Assembly (NCBI RefSeq): GCF_002259755.1
Contig: NZ_MWWY01000045.1
Location: 1-61,696, forward strand
DNA length: 61,696 nt
Source of the DNA: Bifidobacterium hapali
GTDB taxonomy: Bacteria > Actinomycetota > Actinomycetes > Actinomycetales > Bifidobacteriaceae
Direction: 5' to 3'
Shown here: piece by piece, positions 1-6,921 of the stretch
How the letters are laid out: each line of letters begins with the position of its first letter
Position numbering within the stretch: position 1 is the stretch's first letter
Program-made: the position numbers and the translations under genes
The notes under the pieces: model-generated
Seen by the model: only the letters and a program-made list of their open reading frames with translations
What the model was told of the DNA's origin: nothing
Databases searched by the model: none

Positions 1-526
1 TATCCTTGCGTTCCGGTTCGTCCTTCGCCACCGCGGCCCCTTTCGTCTTGCCGAGCAATCGCCGCTTCCAGTTTCTCACTACCGACGAATCCACTCCCAA
101 TCCCTCCGCCACCTCACGCGAGCTCGCTCCACCGGACACGACCTTGAGCACGGCCTCGCGCTTGAGCTCCTCAGGTATGGGCCCGTGGCGAAGCCGGCGT
201 TCGCCGGGCGCGAGCTCGTCAATCCACGAGGCCAGCAGCGTCTTGCTCGGATACCCCATTTGGCGGATCGTGCGGCTCGCTCGCCGCCCGTGCGTCAGGT
301 AATGGTCCACCGCGTCCCGCCTCTGCTCCAACGTGTAACGCGAATACCGCTCGCCACGCGTCGAGGGTATTCCCGTCTTCTGTTCCTCGAGCCAGTCCCG
401 ATGCCACATACGCAACGCCTCACGACTGGGATACCCCAACTCCCGGATCGCGTCCGCCGCGCAGCACTCATACCTCACATACAACTCCACCGCACGCCGA
501 CGCTGCTCCCTCGTATACCTCGCCAT
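1..526 (-). CDS. IS3-family transposase OrfA-like protein (3' part beyond window)
   Basis: An open frame of 175 codons starts with ATG at 526 and runs off the window without a stop. It has no hit in a stop-bounded search because it is partial. The translation begins MARYTREQRRRAVELYVRYE and contains three helix-turn-helix-like segments of the transposase_8/IS150 OrfA kind: one at residues 5-45, a second beginning RYTLEQRRDAVDHYL, and a third beginning EELKREAVLKVVSGGASSRE followed by VVRNWKRRLLG. This is typical of the DNA-binding subunit of IS3-group elements. The reading frame is GC-rich compared with the chromosomal genes nearby, which fits recent transfer. A catalytic DDE partner would be expected further left, outside the window. 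Confidence 0.75.
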   Translation of the reverse strand, partial: MARYTREQRRRAVELYVRYECCAADAIRELGYPSREALRMWHRDWLEEQKTGIPSTRGERYSRYTLEQRRDAVDHYLTHGRRASRTIRQMGYPSKTLLASWIDELAPGERRLRHGPIPEELKREAVLKVVSGGASSREVAEGLGVDSSVVRNWKRRLLGKTKGAAVAKDEPERKD

Positions 527-571
527 GATGGCTCCTCCCGGATCACAGTCCAAGAAAACGGCACCACCTCA
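1..571 (-). mobile_element. IS3-type insertion sequence, partial
   Basis: The left part of the window is one end of an insertion sequence whose transposase reads out of the window. The outer end is inferred near 571, where the minus strand begins TGAGGTGGTGCCGTTTTC, resembling IS3-family terminal repeats that start with TG and contain CCGTTTTCTTGGAC. The other end and any target duplication lie outside the window, so the family and boundary are inferences. Confidence 0.5.
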
Positions 572-592
572 GTTTCGGAGTTTCCTTTGTTC

Positions 593-672
593 GCGAAAAC
601 TCGAAAACGAGTGTTGAAATTACATCGTTTTATAGGGGGCACTAAACCCTATTTCAAGACGTTAAATTGAAG
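593..672. repeat. Degenerate copy of the ychF 3' end; candidate attachment site
   Basis: The minus strand here reads FNV-K-stop followed by about 60 bases resembling the sequence downstream of the true ychF stop at 3912. Shared blocks include AAATAGGG, TAAAACG and TTTTCG-GTTTTCG. The copy at 3861-3935 is similar but clearly not identical (roughly three quarters by eye). It lies between the IS end and the hipA-like gene, and with the ychF copy brackets the accessory genes, as expected for attL/attR of an element integrating at ychF. Confidence 0.45.
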
Positions 673-687
673 CTTGACCGACTTGCC

Positions 688-1944
688 TTAGCGCAGCAGT
701 TGTTCGTTGAGGATGACGGGGGCGTCCTTAATTGCTGGTCGCAATGCATCGAGCTGATCGGACAATTGCGATTCGTCGACCACCGGTAGGCCGAGCAAAG
801 TGCGCGCGGCCGTATGCAGGTAGTTATTCAACGCTTCGATACGACCATGCTCCATTGGATGCGCCGGGTCGTTCTCCAACGTGACGTCCAATGCTTTGCG
901 CAACATCTCATGCTGGCTCGCGCCCATGATGACAGCGCACTGGTCGCGGAACGTCATGCGCGAGTTCGACGGCTGACGCTCAGACAACACCCGCGGCGTC
1001 CACGCACCGGCCTCCCAGTCGGCTCGCATGTCGTTTTTGAACAGGGACATGTTGTGATCGAATAACGGGGCCGGGCCGAGAATACGACCGGTATGGTTGT
1101 CGCGCAGAAAACCGTGATTATTGGCATGGCGGTCCTGATTGACGATGAGTGCGTCGAAGACCAGCATCGTGCGCATTGCCACGAACGACTCCTCGGACAC
1201 GGCGTGCGCGGCAGCGAGAATCTCCGGGAACGACGCTAGCTGCGTCGCCGCATAGAACGGCACGAATGACACGTCCTTCGTGTTCATCGAACCGCACACC
1301 GAAGCCAGTTTGCCCTTCCACCGGGCAATACGGTACTCGACCGCGTTCACACCGAGCTTGCGTGCGAGCTGCGAGGCGAGGTACTCGGAATACGGTTCCA
1401 GCCCGGCGTTCGCGTAGCCTTCGGAACCGGCCTTCCACAATTCCAGTCCGCGTTCCGTATGCCGCCACGCCTTCGGGAACTGGCCATCCGTCGTCCACTC
1501 GCTCGACAAACCTATTGCATGTTTCTCGCTCGACGTGTACCCGGTGTAGGCCACGATGGCGAGCGTCTCGTCTAACGGATTGTCATACAGGTTGATGTCC
1601 GCGAACTTCAGGTTCTCGTCGTCGCGTTCCACCCAGAACGAATCGTTGACCGACAATCCCTTGCACAGGTCGATGATGCCCAGCGTATCTGAGATGTTCA
1701 GTCCAGCCTGCGCGAGAAGCTGCGCGGCAAACTCGCGGTTCTTTGGAATCGTGCGCCGCTCCAGCCACGCCGTCAGCTTCGCGTCATCCGGCTGAGGAGC
1801 CAACGGGAACGGCAGCAACGTCCGCTTGGACTCGTCAAACCAACGGATACGAGCCTCAACCTTGCCCGCCAACAGGCCCTCACCATACGCGGCATCGAAT
1901 CGGATCAACGGATCATCGTAAAGACGCAGCACATAACTCGTCAT
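688..1944 (-). CDS. HipA-like kinase-fold protein
   Basis: The 418-residue product carries the C-terminal hallmark of HipA/CtkA-type serine-threonine kinases: a catalytic loop IVNQDRHANNHGFL about two thirds along, and a metal-binding PLFDHN segment some 20 residues later. Known family members phosphorylate cellular proteins; the target here is unknown. The start is set at 1944, because GGAGGG stands six bases upstream; an ATG six bases earlier sits directly against that site. A classical hipBA operon is not seen: no small HTH partner is adjacent. Upstream lies a terminator-like hairpin (2024-2056) and downstream the degenerate ychF tail. Stand-alone HipA-like proteins of this kind are common in phage and island regions of bifidobacteria, which matches its position. 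Function beyond the kinase fold is inference. Confidence 0.75.
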   Translation of the reverse strand: MTSYVLRLYDDPLIRFDAAYGEGLLAGKVEARIRWFDESKRTLLPFPLAPQPDDAKLTAWLERRTIPKNREFAAQLLAQAGLNISDTLGIIDLCKGLSVNDSFWVERDDENLKFADINLYDNPLDETLAIVAYTGYTSSEKHAIGLSSEWTTDGQFPKAWRHTERGLELWKAGSEGYANAGLEPYSEYLASQLARKLGVNAVEYRIARWKGKLASVCGSMNTKDVSFVPFYAATQLASFPEILAAAHAVSEESFVAMRTMLVFDALIVNQDRHANNHGFLRDNHTGRILGPAPLFDHNMSLFKNDMRADWEAGAWTPRVLSERQPSNSRMTFRDQCAVIMGASQHEMLRKALDVTLENDPAHPMEHGRIEALNNYLHTAARTLLGLPVVDESQLSDQLDALRPAIKDAPVILNEQLLR

Positions 1945-2023
1945 GACCATCCCTCCAATCAGACACGCGCCGAAACCTCCCGACACGATTTACACATGAA
2001 CACAATTGCCTACGGTATAGTCA

Positions 2024-2056
2024 AGGGCCTTGGAATCATCGGAATTCCAAGGCCCT
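2024..2056. terminator. Hairpin, probable terminator
   Basis: A perfect 13-bp inverted repeat (AGGGCCTTGGAAT and its complement) with a 7-base loop lies between the hipA-like gene and the reading-frame tail ending at 2073. No long T run follows on either strand. Confidence 0.5.
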
Positions 2057-2072
2057 CAATCCTACGCGGCAA

Positions 2073-2225
2073 TCACTTGCTCACATTAAATTTAAACGTC
2101 ACGGTCTTTTCGTAATTCCAGTGTTTCCAACGCCTCCAGTCGTCACGTTTCACGTCGGGCACTCTAAAGGCACTTATTTGGTTGTCTGTTCCATTATATG
2201 CGCCGGGCATGCCGTCGCATGGCAT
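2073..2225 (-). pseudogene. Truncated reading-frame tail ending in FKFNVSK
   Basis: A 50-residue minus-strand frame (ATG at 2225, stop at 2073) ends TVTFKFNVSK. The last seven residues are identical to those of YchF (VEFKFNVSK, stop at 3912), although the codons differ synonymously. Upstream residues (Trp- and Lys-rich, DDWRRWKHWNY) do not resemble YchF. It may be the C-terminus of a lost phage or surface protein, or a hybrid made by integration at the ychF end. It is followed by a hairpin at 2024-2056. No ribosome binding site is evident. Confidence 0.3.
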
Positions 2226-2309
2226 CGGAGGCCGTTTGCGCACCGCCGTCGCCGCGACACGACTCGCCGCCTAGGAGGTTCGCCGTGTTCCGACTTCCCG
2301 ATTTGATTG

Positions 2310-2338
2310 TGGTACTAAATTATGGTACTGTATTAGGT
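2310..2338 (+). promoter_or_regulatory. Direct repeat, candidate TA operator/promoter
   Basis: Two copies of TGGTACT (2310-2316 and 2323-2329), 13 bases apart, lie directly before the toxin ATG in an AT-rich stretch containing TATGGT, a possible -10 element. Ribbon-helix-helix antitoxins usually bind such repeats at their own promoter; the assignment is inferred. Confidence 0.35.
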
Positions 2339-2587
2339 ATGATTGAATGCGAACCATCAGCCTACAAGCACTGGCTCACACAGCCGCAGATAGACTACGT
2401 CTTCCAGCATCCGGTGGCCATGTTCGAGGTGCGGTCGCGCCGCCCCGGCGACAGGGTCATGGCAGTGCTCGGCTACCCCGACGAGTTCAGGGAGCGCCCC
2501 GTAGAGCTGCTGGTCTCCCAGCGCTCCCGCAAGGTGTTCCACGCGATGGACTGCCGCGAGGAATGGCTCTACAAGTTCGACGACTAA
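2339..2587 (+). CDS. Probable toxin of a type II toxin-antitoxin pair (BrnT-like)
   Basis: This 82-residue protein begins MIECEPSAYKHWL and contains GDRVMAVLGYP and a late RKVFHAMDCREEW, the pattern of small actinobacterial BrnT/RelE-like toxins, in which an RV-VGY strand is followed by a (I/V)-HAM strand. Such toxins act as ribonucleases on mRNA. A 14-base gap separates it from a ribbon-helix-helix protein, giving toxin-first order as in BrnTA. The start is uncertain: ATG at 2339 begins where family members usually begin but lacks a ribosome site and would be near-leaderless; GTG at 2285 has an excellent AGGAGG seven bases upstream and would add 18 residues. The family assignment is by motif only. 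Confidence 0.55.
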   Translation: MIECEPSAYKHWLTQPQIDYVFQHPVAMFEVRSRRPGDRVMAVLGYPDEFRERPVELLVSQRSRKVFHAMDCREEWLYKFDD

Positions 2588-2601
2588 CCAAGGAGGACAC
2601 C

Positions 2602-2913
2602 ATGACCAACGAAACCGATTGGGACAAGCTCTCGGACGAATACGCCGAGCACACGCCCGACATCATCGGCGAGACCATCCGCCCACAAAGGGCGATCACC
2701 ATGGACGACATCGACGACATCTTCGCCGGCCGCCCACTCGCCGAGAAGCCCCGCGCCAAGGCTGACGTGCTCTACAAAGCATACCTGACCGCCGACATGG
2801 ACGAGCAGGTACGCGCACAGGCCGCCAAGGAGCACATCGGCAAGAGCGCACTGATCCGCAAGGCGCTCGTCGCCTACCTGACGGCCAACCAGACAAAGCC
2901 GGCGATAGTTTGA
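2602..2913 (+). CDS. Probable ribbon-helix-helix antitoxin
   Basis: The 103-residue protein has an acidic N-terminal half and a C-terminal segment DEQVRAQAAKEHIGKSALIR followed by KALVAYL. This matches the CopG/ribbon-helix-helix signature found in many antitoxins and phage repressors. An AAGGAGG site stands six bases before the ATG. It follows the toxin-like gene by 14 bases, so the two are probably cotranscribed. The expected roles are neutralising the toxin and repressing the shared promoter. A strong bidirectional terminator follows at 2927-2977. Unlike typical BrnA, the RHH motif lies at the C-terminus; this may simply reflect an unusual subfamily. Confidence 0.6.
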   Translation: MTNETDWDKLSDEYAEHTPDIIGETIRPQRAITMDDIDDIFAGRPLAEKPRAKADVLYKAYLTADMDEQVRAQAAKEHIGKSALIRKALVAYLTANQTKPAIV

Positions 2914-2926
2914 CCGCTCAAACAAA

Positions 2927-2977
2927 GAAAAGCCCCCGACCCTGCCGCGAGCTGCGGTGAGGGTCGAGGGCTTTTTT
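2927..2977. terminator. Bidirectional rho-independent terminator
   Basis: A GC-rich inverted repeat (AGCCCCCGACCCT paired with AGGGTCGAGGGCT) is flanked by A4 on the left and T6 on the right. It can end the antitoxin transcript on the plus strand and the holin transcript on the minus strand. Confidence 0.85.
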
Positions 2978-2980
2978 GCG

Positions 2981-3229
2981 TCATTCGGTCTTGGCTGCGC
3001 GGGCCTTGATGGCGCTTGCACCGATGATGACGCAGATAGTCAGGGCGACCGCGTTGATGGTGGTGGCGGCCGGGTCGGCCCACTGCCAGTCCCATACGGG
3101 GCCGAGCGTCTGCATGAGTGTGGCGAGCGCGGGCAGTACGATCAGCGCGACCCATTTGAGGATGTCGTAGACGCGGTCGGGCAGCAGCCAGTCGGGTATG
3201 TCGGTCTTGGGTTCGGTGTTTTCGGACAT
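2981..3229 (-). CDS. Phage holin (prophage remnant)
   Basis: The 82-residue protein has a short polar N-terminus, two hydrophobic segments (around residues 22-38 and 52-70) and a basic tail KARAAKTE. This layout is that of small holins of bifidobacterial and other actinophages, which form membrane lesions that release the endolysin. It sits downstream of an endolysin fragment in the same orientation, the usual lysis-cassette order. The ribosome site is weak. With its phage otherwise gone it is likely not functional in lysis. Confidence 0.65.
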   Translation of the reverse strand: MSENTEPKTDIPDWLLPDRVYDILKWVALIVLPALATLMQTLGPVWDWQWADPAATTINAVALTICVIIGASAIKARAAKTE

Positions 3230-3250
3230 ATTGTCTCGATTCTCTTAGTA

Positions 3251-3290
3251 CTTAGGAACCTTGGAGGCGGTGGCTTTCAAGGTTCCTAAG
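3251..3290. repeat. Hairpin between endolysin and holin
   Basis: A perfect 13-bp inverted repeat (CTTAGGAACCTTG and complement) with a 14-base loop occupies the gap between the LysM fragment and the holin. There is no T run, so attenuation or processing is as likely as termination. Confidence 0.5.
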
Positions 3291-3303
3291 TTTGGGTGTG
3301 GGT

Positions 3304-3643
3304 TCAGTAGCGCAGCACTTCGCCGGGGTAGATCACGTTGGGATTGCCGCTGCGGTAGCCGCTGATCTGCGTGTAATTGATGCCGAGACGCGCCGCGATA
3401 CTGCTGAGGGTGTCACCAGTGCGGACGGTCACGGTGCGGGTCGGTAGCACGTTATTACTGGTGAAGACATTGCCGCCGTTGTAGGCGACAACTTGGCTAG
3501 GCCAGATGCGATTCGGGTTGCCACTGGGCACGTGCCACGCGGACAGTGGGTAGAGGCCAGTGCGTTGTATAATCGCGCTCATAGTGTCGCCACTGCGTAC
3601 ACACACAGCGTTCGCCGAATACGAGAAGGCCGCACGGCATGAG
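3304..3643 (-). pseudogene. Endolysin C-terminus with two LysM domains (truncated)
   Basis: The frame ending at 3304 encodes two LysM repeats. The first includes VCVRSGDTMSAIIQRTG and SGNPNRIWPSQVV; the second VTVRTGDTLSSIAARLG and SGNPNVIYPGEVLRY. LysM modules bind peptidoglycan. No catalytic amidase or muramidase domain precedes them: the frame runs into an unrelated 5' fragment of an integrase at about 3640. The gene is therefore the tail of a phage endolysin left after an internal deletion that also removed most of the prophage. Confidence 0.7.
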
Positions 3644-3703
3644 GTCTTTGCGGCGGATGATGCTGCCTGCGCCCTTCGTGCGTCGTCTACCGTTGGCTGC
3701 CAT
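3644..3703 (-). pseudogene. 5' fragment of a tyrosine integrase
   Basis: ATG at 3703 has a good GGAGGT site and starts MAANGRRRTKGAGSIIRRKD, the N-terminal signature of actinophage tyrosine integrases, where GxGSI-RRKDG leads into the arm-binding domain. After 20 codons similarity stops and the sequence passes, in another frame, into the endolysin tail. The integrase start lies about 210 bases from the ychF stop, the normal spacing of int from attL. The fragment supports a deletion joining int to the lysis end. Confidence 0.6.
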
Positions 3704-3860
3704 ATGTACCTCCCTTGTCGGGAGCGCCTTCGAGCATCCGCCGCAAGCGCCCCTCAAAAAAAGGCACTCTATTGGCACTTTATCCGGGCCACAAACGGCC
3801 AGATACGAGCCATAATCGGCCATTTTCCAATAATCGAAAAACGGCGAAATTCACCCATTC

Positions 3861-3935
3861 CCGAAAACCGAAAACGTTGGAATTCCGCCGTTTTACAGGG
3901 GTATTACCCCCCTATTTTGATACGTTGAACTTGAA
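3861..3935. repeat. ychF 3' end, candidate attachment site
   Basis: This stretch covers the last codons of ychF and about 50 bases beyond. It resembles 593-672, including repeated TTTTCG-type arm sequences. The adjacent integrase start supports an attL reading. The GGGGGTAATACCCC segment just after the stop also forms a small hairpin. Confidence 0.45.
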
Positions 3936-5006
3936 CTCCACGATGTCGCCGTCCTGCATGACGTAGTCGCGGCCTTCTTGGCGGAGCTTGCCTTCTTCCT
4001 TAATTTTCACCATCGAGCCTTCGGCGGCAACGAAATCATCGTAGGAGACAATATCGGCCTTGATGAAGCCCTTCTCAAAGTCGGTATGGATGACACCAGC
4101 GGCTTGCGGAGCAGTCCAGCCCTTGTGAATCTGCCACGCGCGCACTTCCTTGACACCGGCGGTCAGGAAGGTTTGAAGTCCGAGAATATCAAAGCCGACA
4201 CGCGCAAGCTGGTCAAGACCTGATTCCTTCAGTCCTGCATCTTCAAGCATTTCGCGAGCATCTGCCTCATCAAGGTCGGTCAGATCAGCTTCGAACTGGG
4301 CATTGAGGAACACTGCCGGAGCCGGCGCGACCGACGCAGCGAGCTGAGACTTGAGCTCATCATTGGTCAGCTCATCGTCGTCCACATTGAACACGTAAAT
4401 GAACGGCTTGGCAGTCATCAAATGGAGGTCGTATATATCCTCTTTCTTGATCTTGCCAGCAGCAGCCGCATGATCAATGGTCTCCCCTGCTTCAAGAATC
4501 TTCTGAGCCGTCTTGACTGCATCGAGATACGCCGGCTCAATTTTCTTGCCGCGCAGATCTTTTTCGAGCTTTGGCAGCGCGTTTTCGATGGTCTGCATGT
4601 CGGCGAGAATCAGCTCAGTGTTAATCGTGTCGATGTCGTCGGCCGGATCGACCTTGCCGTTCACGTGCACGATATCGTCGTCCTTGAACGCGCGAACGAC
4701 TTCGCAGATCGCATCAGCTTCACGAATGTTGGCAAGGAACTTGTTACCAAGTCCTTCACCTTCAGAGGCGCCTTTAACGATGCCGGCGATATCGACGAAT
4801 GTGACGGTCGCGGGCACGATTTTTTCCGTATGCACGAGATCAGCAAGTACGGGGAGTCGCTTATCCGGCAGTGGCACGATGCCCGTGTTCGGTTCGATTG
4901 TGGCGAACGGATAGTTTTCCGCGAGGACATTATTGCGCGTCAGCGCGTTGAACATAGTGGACTTGCCGACGTTCGGCAGACCAACGATTCCGATAGTAAG
5001 AGACAT
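3912..5006 (-). CDS. ychF: Redox-regulated ATPase YchF (Obg-family)
   Basis: The 364-residue product is a full-length YchF/OLA1 protein. It starts [20 protein letters not shown], with Walker A GLPNVGKS near residue 8, and shows the Obg-family [17 protein letters not shown] switch region, an NxxD-like NVDDDE specificity region typical of the ATP-preferring YchF branch, and a C-terminal TGS domain ending [12 protein letters not shown]. YchF binds ribosomes and hydrolyses ATP; its role in translation and stress is incompletely known. The start at 5006 is the family start; the ten extra codons upstream are not conserved. Its 3' end appears to serve as an integration site for the adjacent prophage remnant. 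Confidence 0.95.
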   Translation of the reverse strand: MSLTIGIVGLPNVGKSTMFNALTRNNVLAENYPFATIEPNTGIVPLPDKRLPVLADLVHTEKIVPATVTFVDIAGIVKGASEGEGLGNKFLANIREADAICEVVRAFKDDDIVHVNGKVDPADDIDTINTELILADMQTIENALPKLEKDLRGKKIEPAYLDAVKTAQKILEAGETIDHAAAAGKIKKEDIYDLHLMTAKPFIYVFNVDDDELTNDELKSQLAASVAPAPAVFLNAQFEADLTDLDEADAREMLEDAGLKESGLDQLARVGFDILGLQTFLTAGVKEVRAWQIHKGWTAPQAAGVIHTDFEKGFIKADIVSYDDFVAAEGSMVKIKEEGKLRQEGRDYVMQDGDIVEFKFNVSK

Positions 5007-5108
5007 GGTGCCCACACTACATTCCCGCCTTGTCATTGTGAGTGGTGGACGACGCGACTAGTCGCCCACCATCATCATGCGGTCTGTTTTTCATGTAATC
5101 GAGGTCAG

Positions 5109-6731
5109 TCAATCACTATTCGCGCAGGCAGCTTCATGTTCAATGAAACTGTCAAGATACTGTTCCGGACCATGTGTACGCAGGAACGCTTCCACTTCGT
5201 CCGGCGTACGTGCGAAATCACTGATCAGCCTTGTCGTACCGGTTTCGTCAACCATGAGATCATCCTCGATGCGCACGCCGATGCCACGGTATCGTTCCGG
5301 TACGAGTTCGTCCGCCGCATCAAAATACAATCCCGGCTCAAGCGTGAACACCATGCCCGGTTTGAGTGGCGCATCTGGATAGTATTCGTTGCGAGAACGG
5401 TACGCGTCGTGCACGTCGATGCCCATGTGATGTCCAGTGCCGTGGTAGAGCCAGCGATAGTGCTGATGTCCGTCGGGGCGAAGTGCTTCTTCGACACTCA
5501 CCGGTAGGATGCCGAGCCGATACAGAGAGCAAGCAACCGAGGCCAGTGCCGCGTCGAGCATGTCATGATAGACAGCTCCGGGCTTATTGGCTGCGTCGAT
5601 GGCAGCGTTGGAAGCGTCCAGTACGGCTTGGTAGATCTCTCGTTGAGGTTCAGTGAACGTACCGTTGATCGGGAATGTGCGTGTGATGTCTGCCGCATAT
5701 AACGAATCGAGTTCGATGCCGGCGTCAAGCAGGAACAGTTCGCCGTCCTTAAGCGCATGATCGTTGGCGTGATAGTCGAGGATCGTGGCGCGGGGACCGG
5801 ATGCGGCATTGGTGCCGAAGGAGATGCCGTTGCCTTCATAACGGCAGGAATGGGTGAACGTCGCTTCCAAAAGACGCTCTCCCCTTTTGACCTTGCGCGC
5901 GATGGGCAGGATATCCGCCACGCGTTCAAACCCTCGTTTGGTTGCCTCGACCGCTTTCACTATTTCGGCGACTTCGCGCGGAGTCTTGATAATGCGGCAT
6001 TCATCGGATCGTTCCTCGAGCACGGCGTCCGCGCCGCGGTTCGCATCCGCATCCCCCAATCCGTTTTCTTCACGCACATGGTCAACAGTCGCATCCACGA
6101 CAGGATCATAACCGCGCAATACACGAATACGAATACTGTCCGGTCCTGCACCATATCGCAGCGCATCCGCGAATTCTGTCATATCGCGAATATCGAGTCC
6201 GGTCATGATGTGAAAATCCTCGGGCAGTGGACGCGGCCCTATCCAGAACTCGCCATGTTTCGAGTCGGAGAAGAATCGCGGGTTTGTGCGGTCGATCGTC
6301 GGTTCGAGATAGATCGTCGCATGATGGCCGATCGTACCGTTTGCCTCAACAGTCGGATCAATGACTAATACGGCGCCGGCTTCCAGATCACGGCCCAGAC
6401 CGGTCATATGCGCAAACGCGCTGCCGGTACGAAACAAGAAATCCGTGTCCCATGTGCGATGCCGCACTGTTCCGGCGGGGATCACCAGCCGCTCCCCCGG
6501 CAGCTTAGCTGCAAGCTCAGCACGGTGTGCGGCTGCATCGTCAGCAAATGGACTTCGTTTGGCTGGCTGTTTATTTGGATTCGGCCCCCAGTGGCTGAAG
6601 ATAATGTTCTCAAATCCCTTGCCCTCCAGACGCAGGCCACCGGCGCGCTTGCCTGATTCGGGTTCGACATCGTTGCTGGCTGCGGTTTCGTGCAGTATAC
6701 GCAAAGCTTGACTATCGTATTGCTCACTCAT
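5109..6731 (-). CDS. pepP: Xaa-Pro aminopeptidase (M24B)
   Basis: This 540-residue cytosolic metallopeptidase removes N-terminal residues linked to proline. An aminopeptidase P N-terminal domain is followed by a pita-bread catalytic domain. The two-metal ligands are visible in order: DAGIELDSLYAADITRTFP (two Asp), YHGTGHHMGIDVHD (His), FTLEPGLYFD (Glu) and IGVRIEDD (Glu). ATG at 6731 follows AAGGAG by six bases. An extension of about 40 residues precedes the usual domain start (HWGPNPNK). It is monocistronic by spacing, with ychF 102 bases downstream. Together with pip and pepX further right it gives this region a full set of proline-specific peptidases. Confidence 0.9.
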   Translation of the reverse strand: MSEQYDSQALRILHETAASNDVEPESGKRAGGLRLEGKGFENIIFSHWGPNPNKQPAKRSPFADDAAAHRAELAAKLPGERLVIPAGTVRHRTWDTDFLFRTGSAFAHMTGLGRDLEAGAVLVIDPTVEANGTIGHHATIYLEPTIDRTNPRFFSDSKHGEFWIGPRPLPEDFHIMTGLDIRDMTEFADALRYGAGPDSIRIRVLRGYDPVVDATVDHVREENGLGDADANRGADAVLEERSDECRIIKTPREVAEIVKAVEATKRGFERVADILPIARKVKRGERLLEATFTHSCRYEGNGISFGTNAASGPRATILDYHANDHALKDGELFLLDAGIELDSLYAADITRTFPINGTFTEPQREIYQAVLDASNAAIDAANKPGAVYHDMLDAALASVACSLYRLGILPVSVEEALRPDGHQHYRWLYHGTGHHMGIDVHDAYRSRNEYYPDAPLKPGMVFTLEPGLYFDAADELVPERYRGIGVRIEDDLMVDETGTTRLISDFARTPDEVEAFLRTHGPEQYLDSFIEHEAACANSD

Positions 6732-6821
6732 CGTATCTCCTTGAGATAACGCATACCATCCATGTGCTATCCATATATGTTCCCCGTGATATGTTCCCCA
6801 TGACTGCACAATCTACACAAT

Positions 6822-6869
6822 GGCCGATGCTCGGTGCCGTCATCACAATAACAGCACTGAGCATCGGCC
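6822..6869. terminator. Imperfect hairpin after solute-binding protein gene
   Basis: GGCCGATGCTC pairs with GAGCATCGGCC around a roughly 26-base interior that pairs only partly. It lies 53 bases past the stop of the lipoprotein gene and 90 bases before pepP. No T run follows. Confidence 0.45.
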
Positions 6870-6921
6870 TTGTGAATGTCACGCTCGTATACTGGCTACC
6901 AGCACAAGCGTAATCTTCCAA

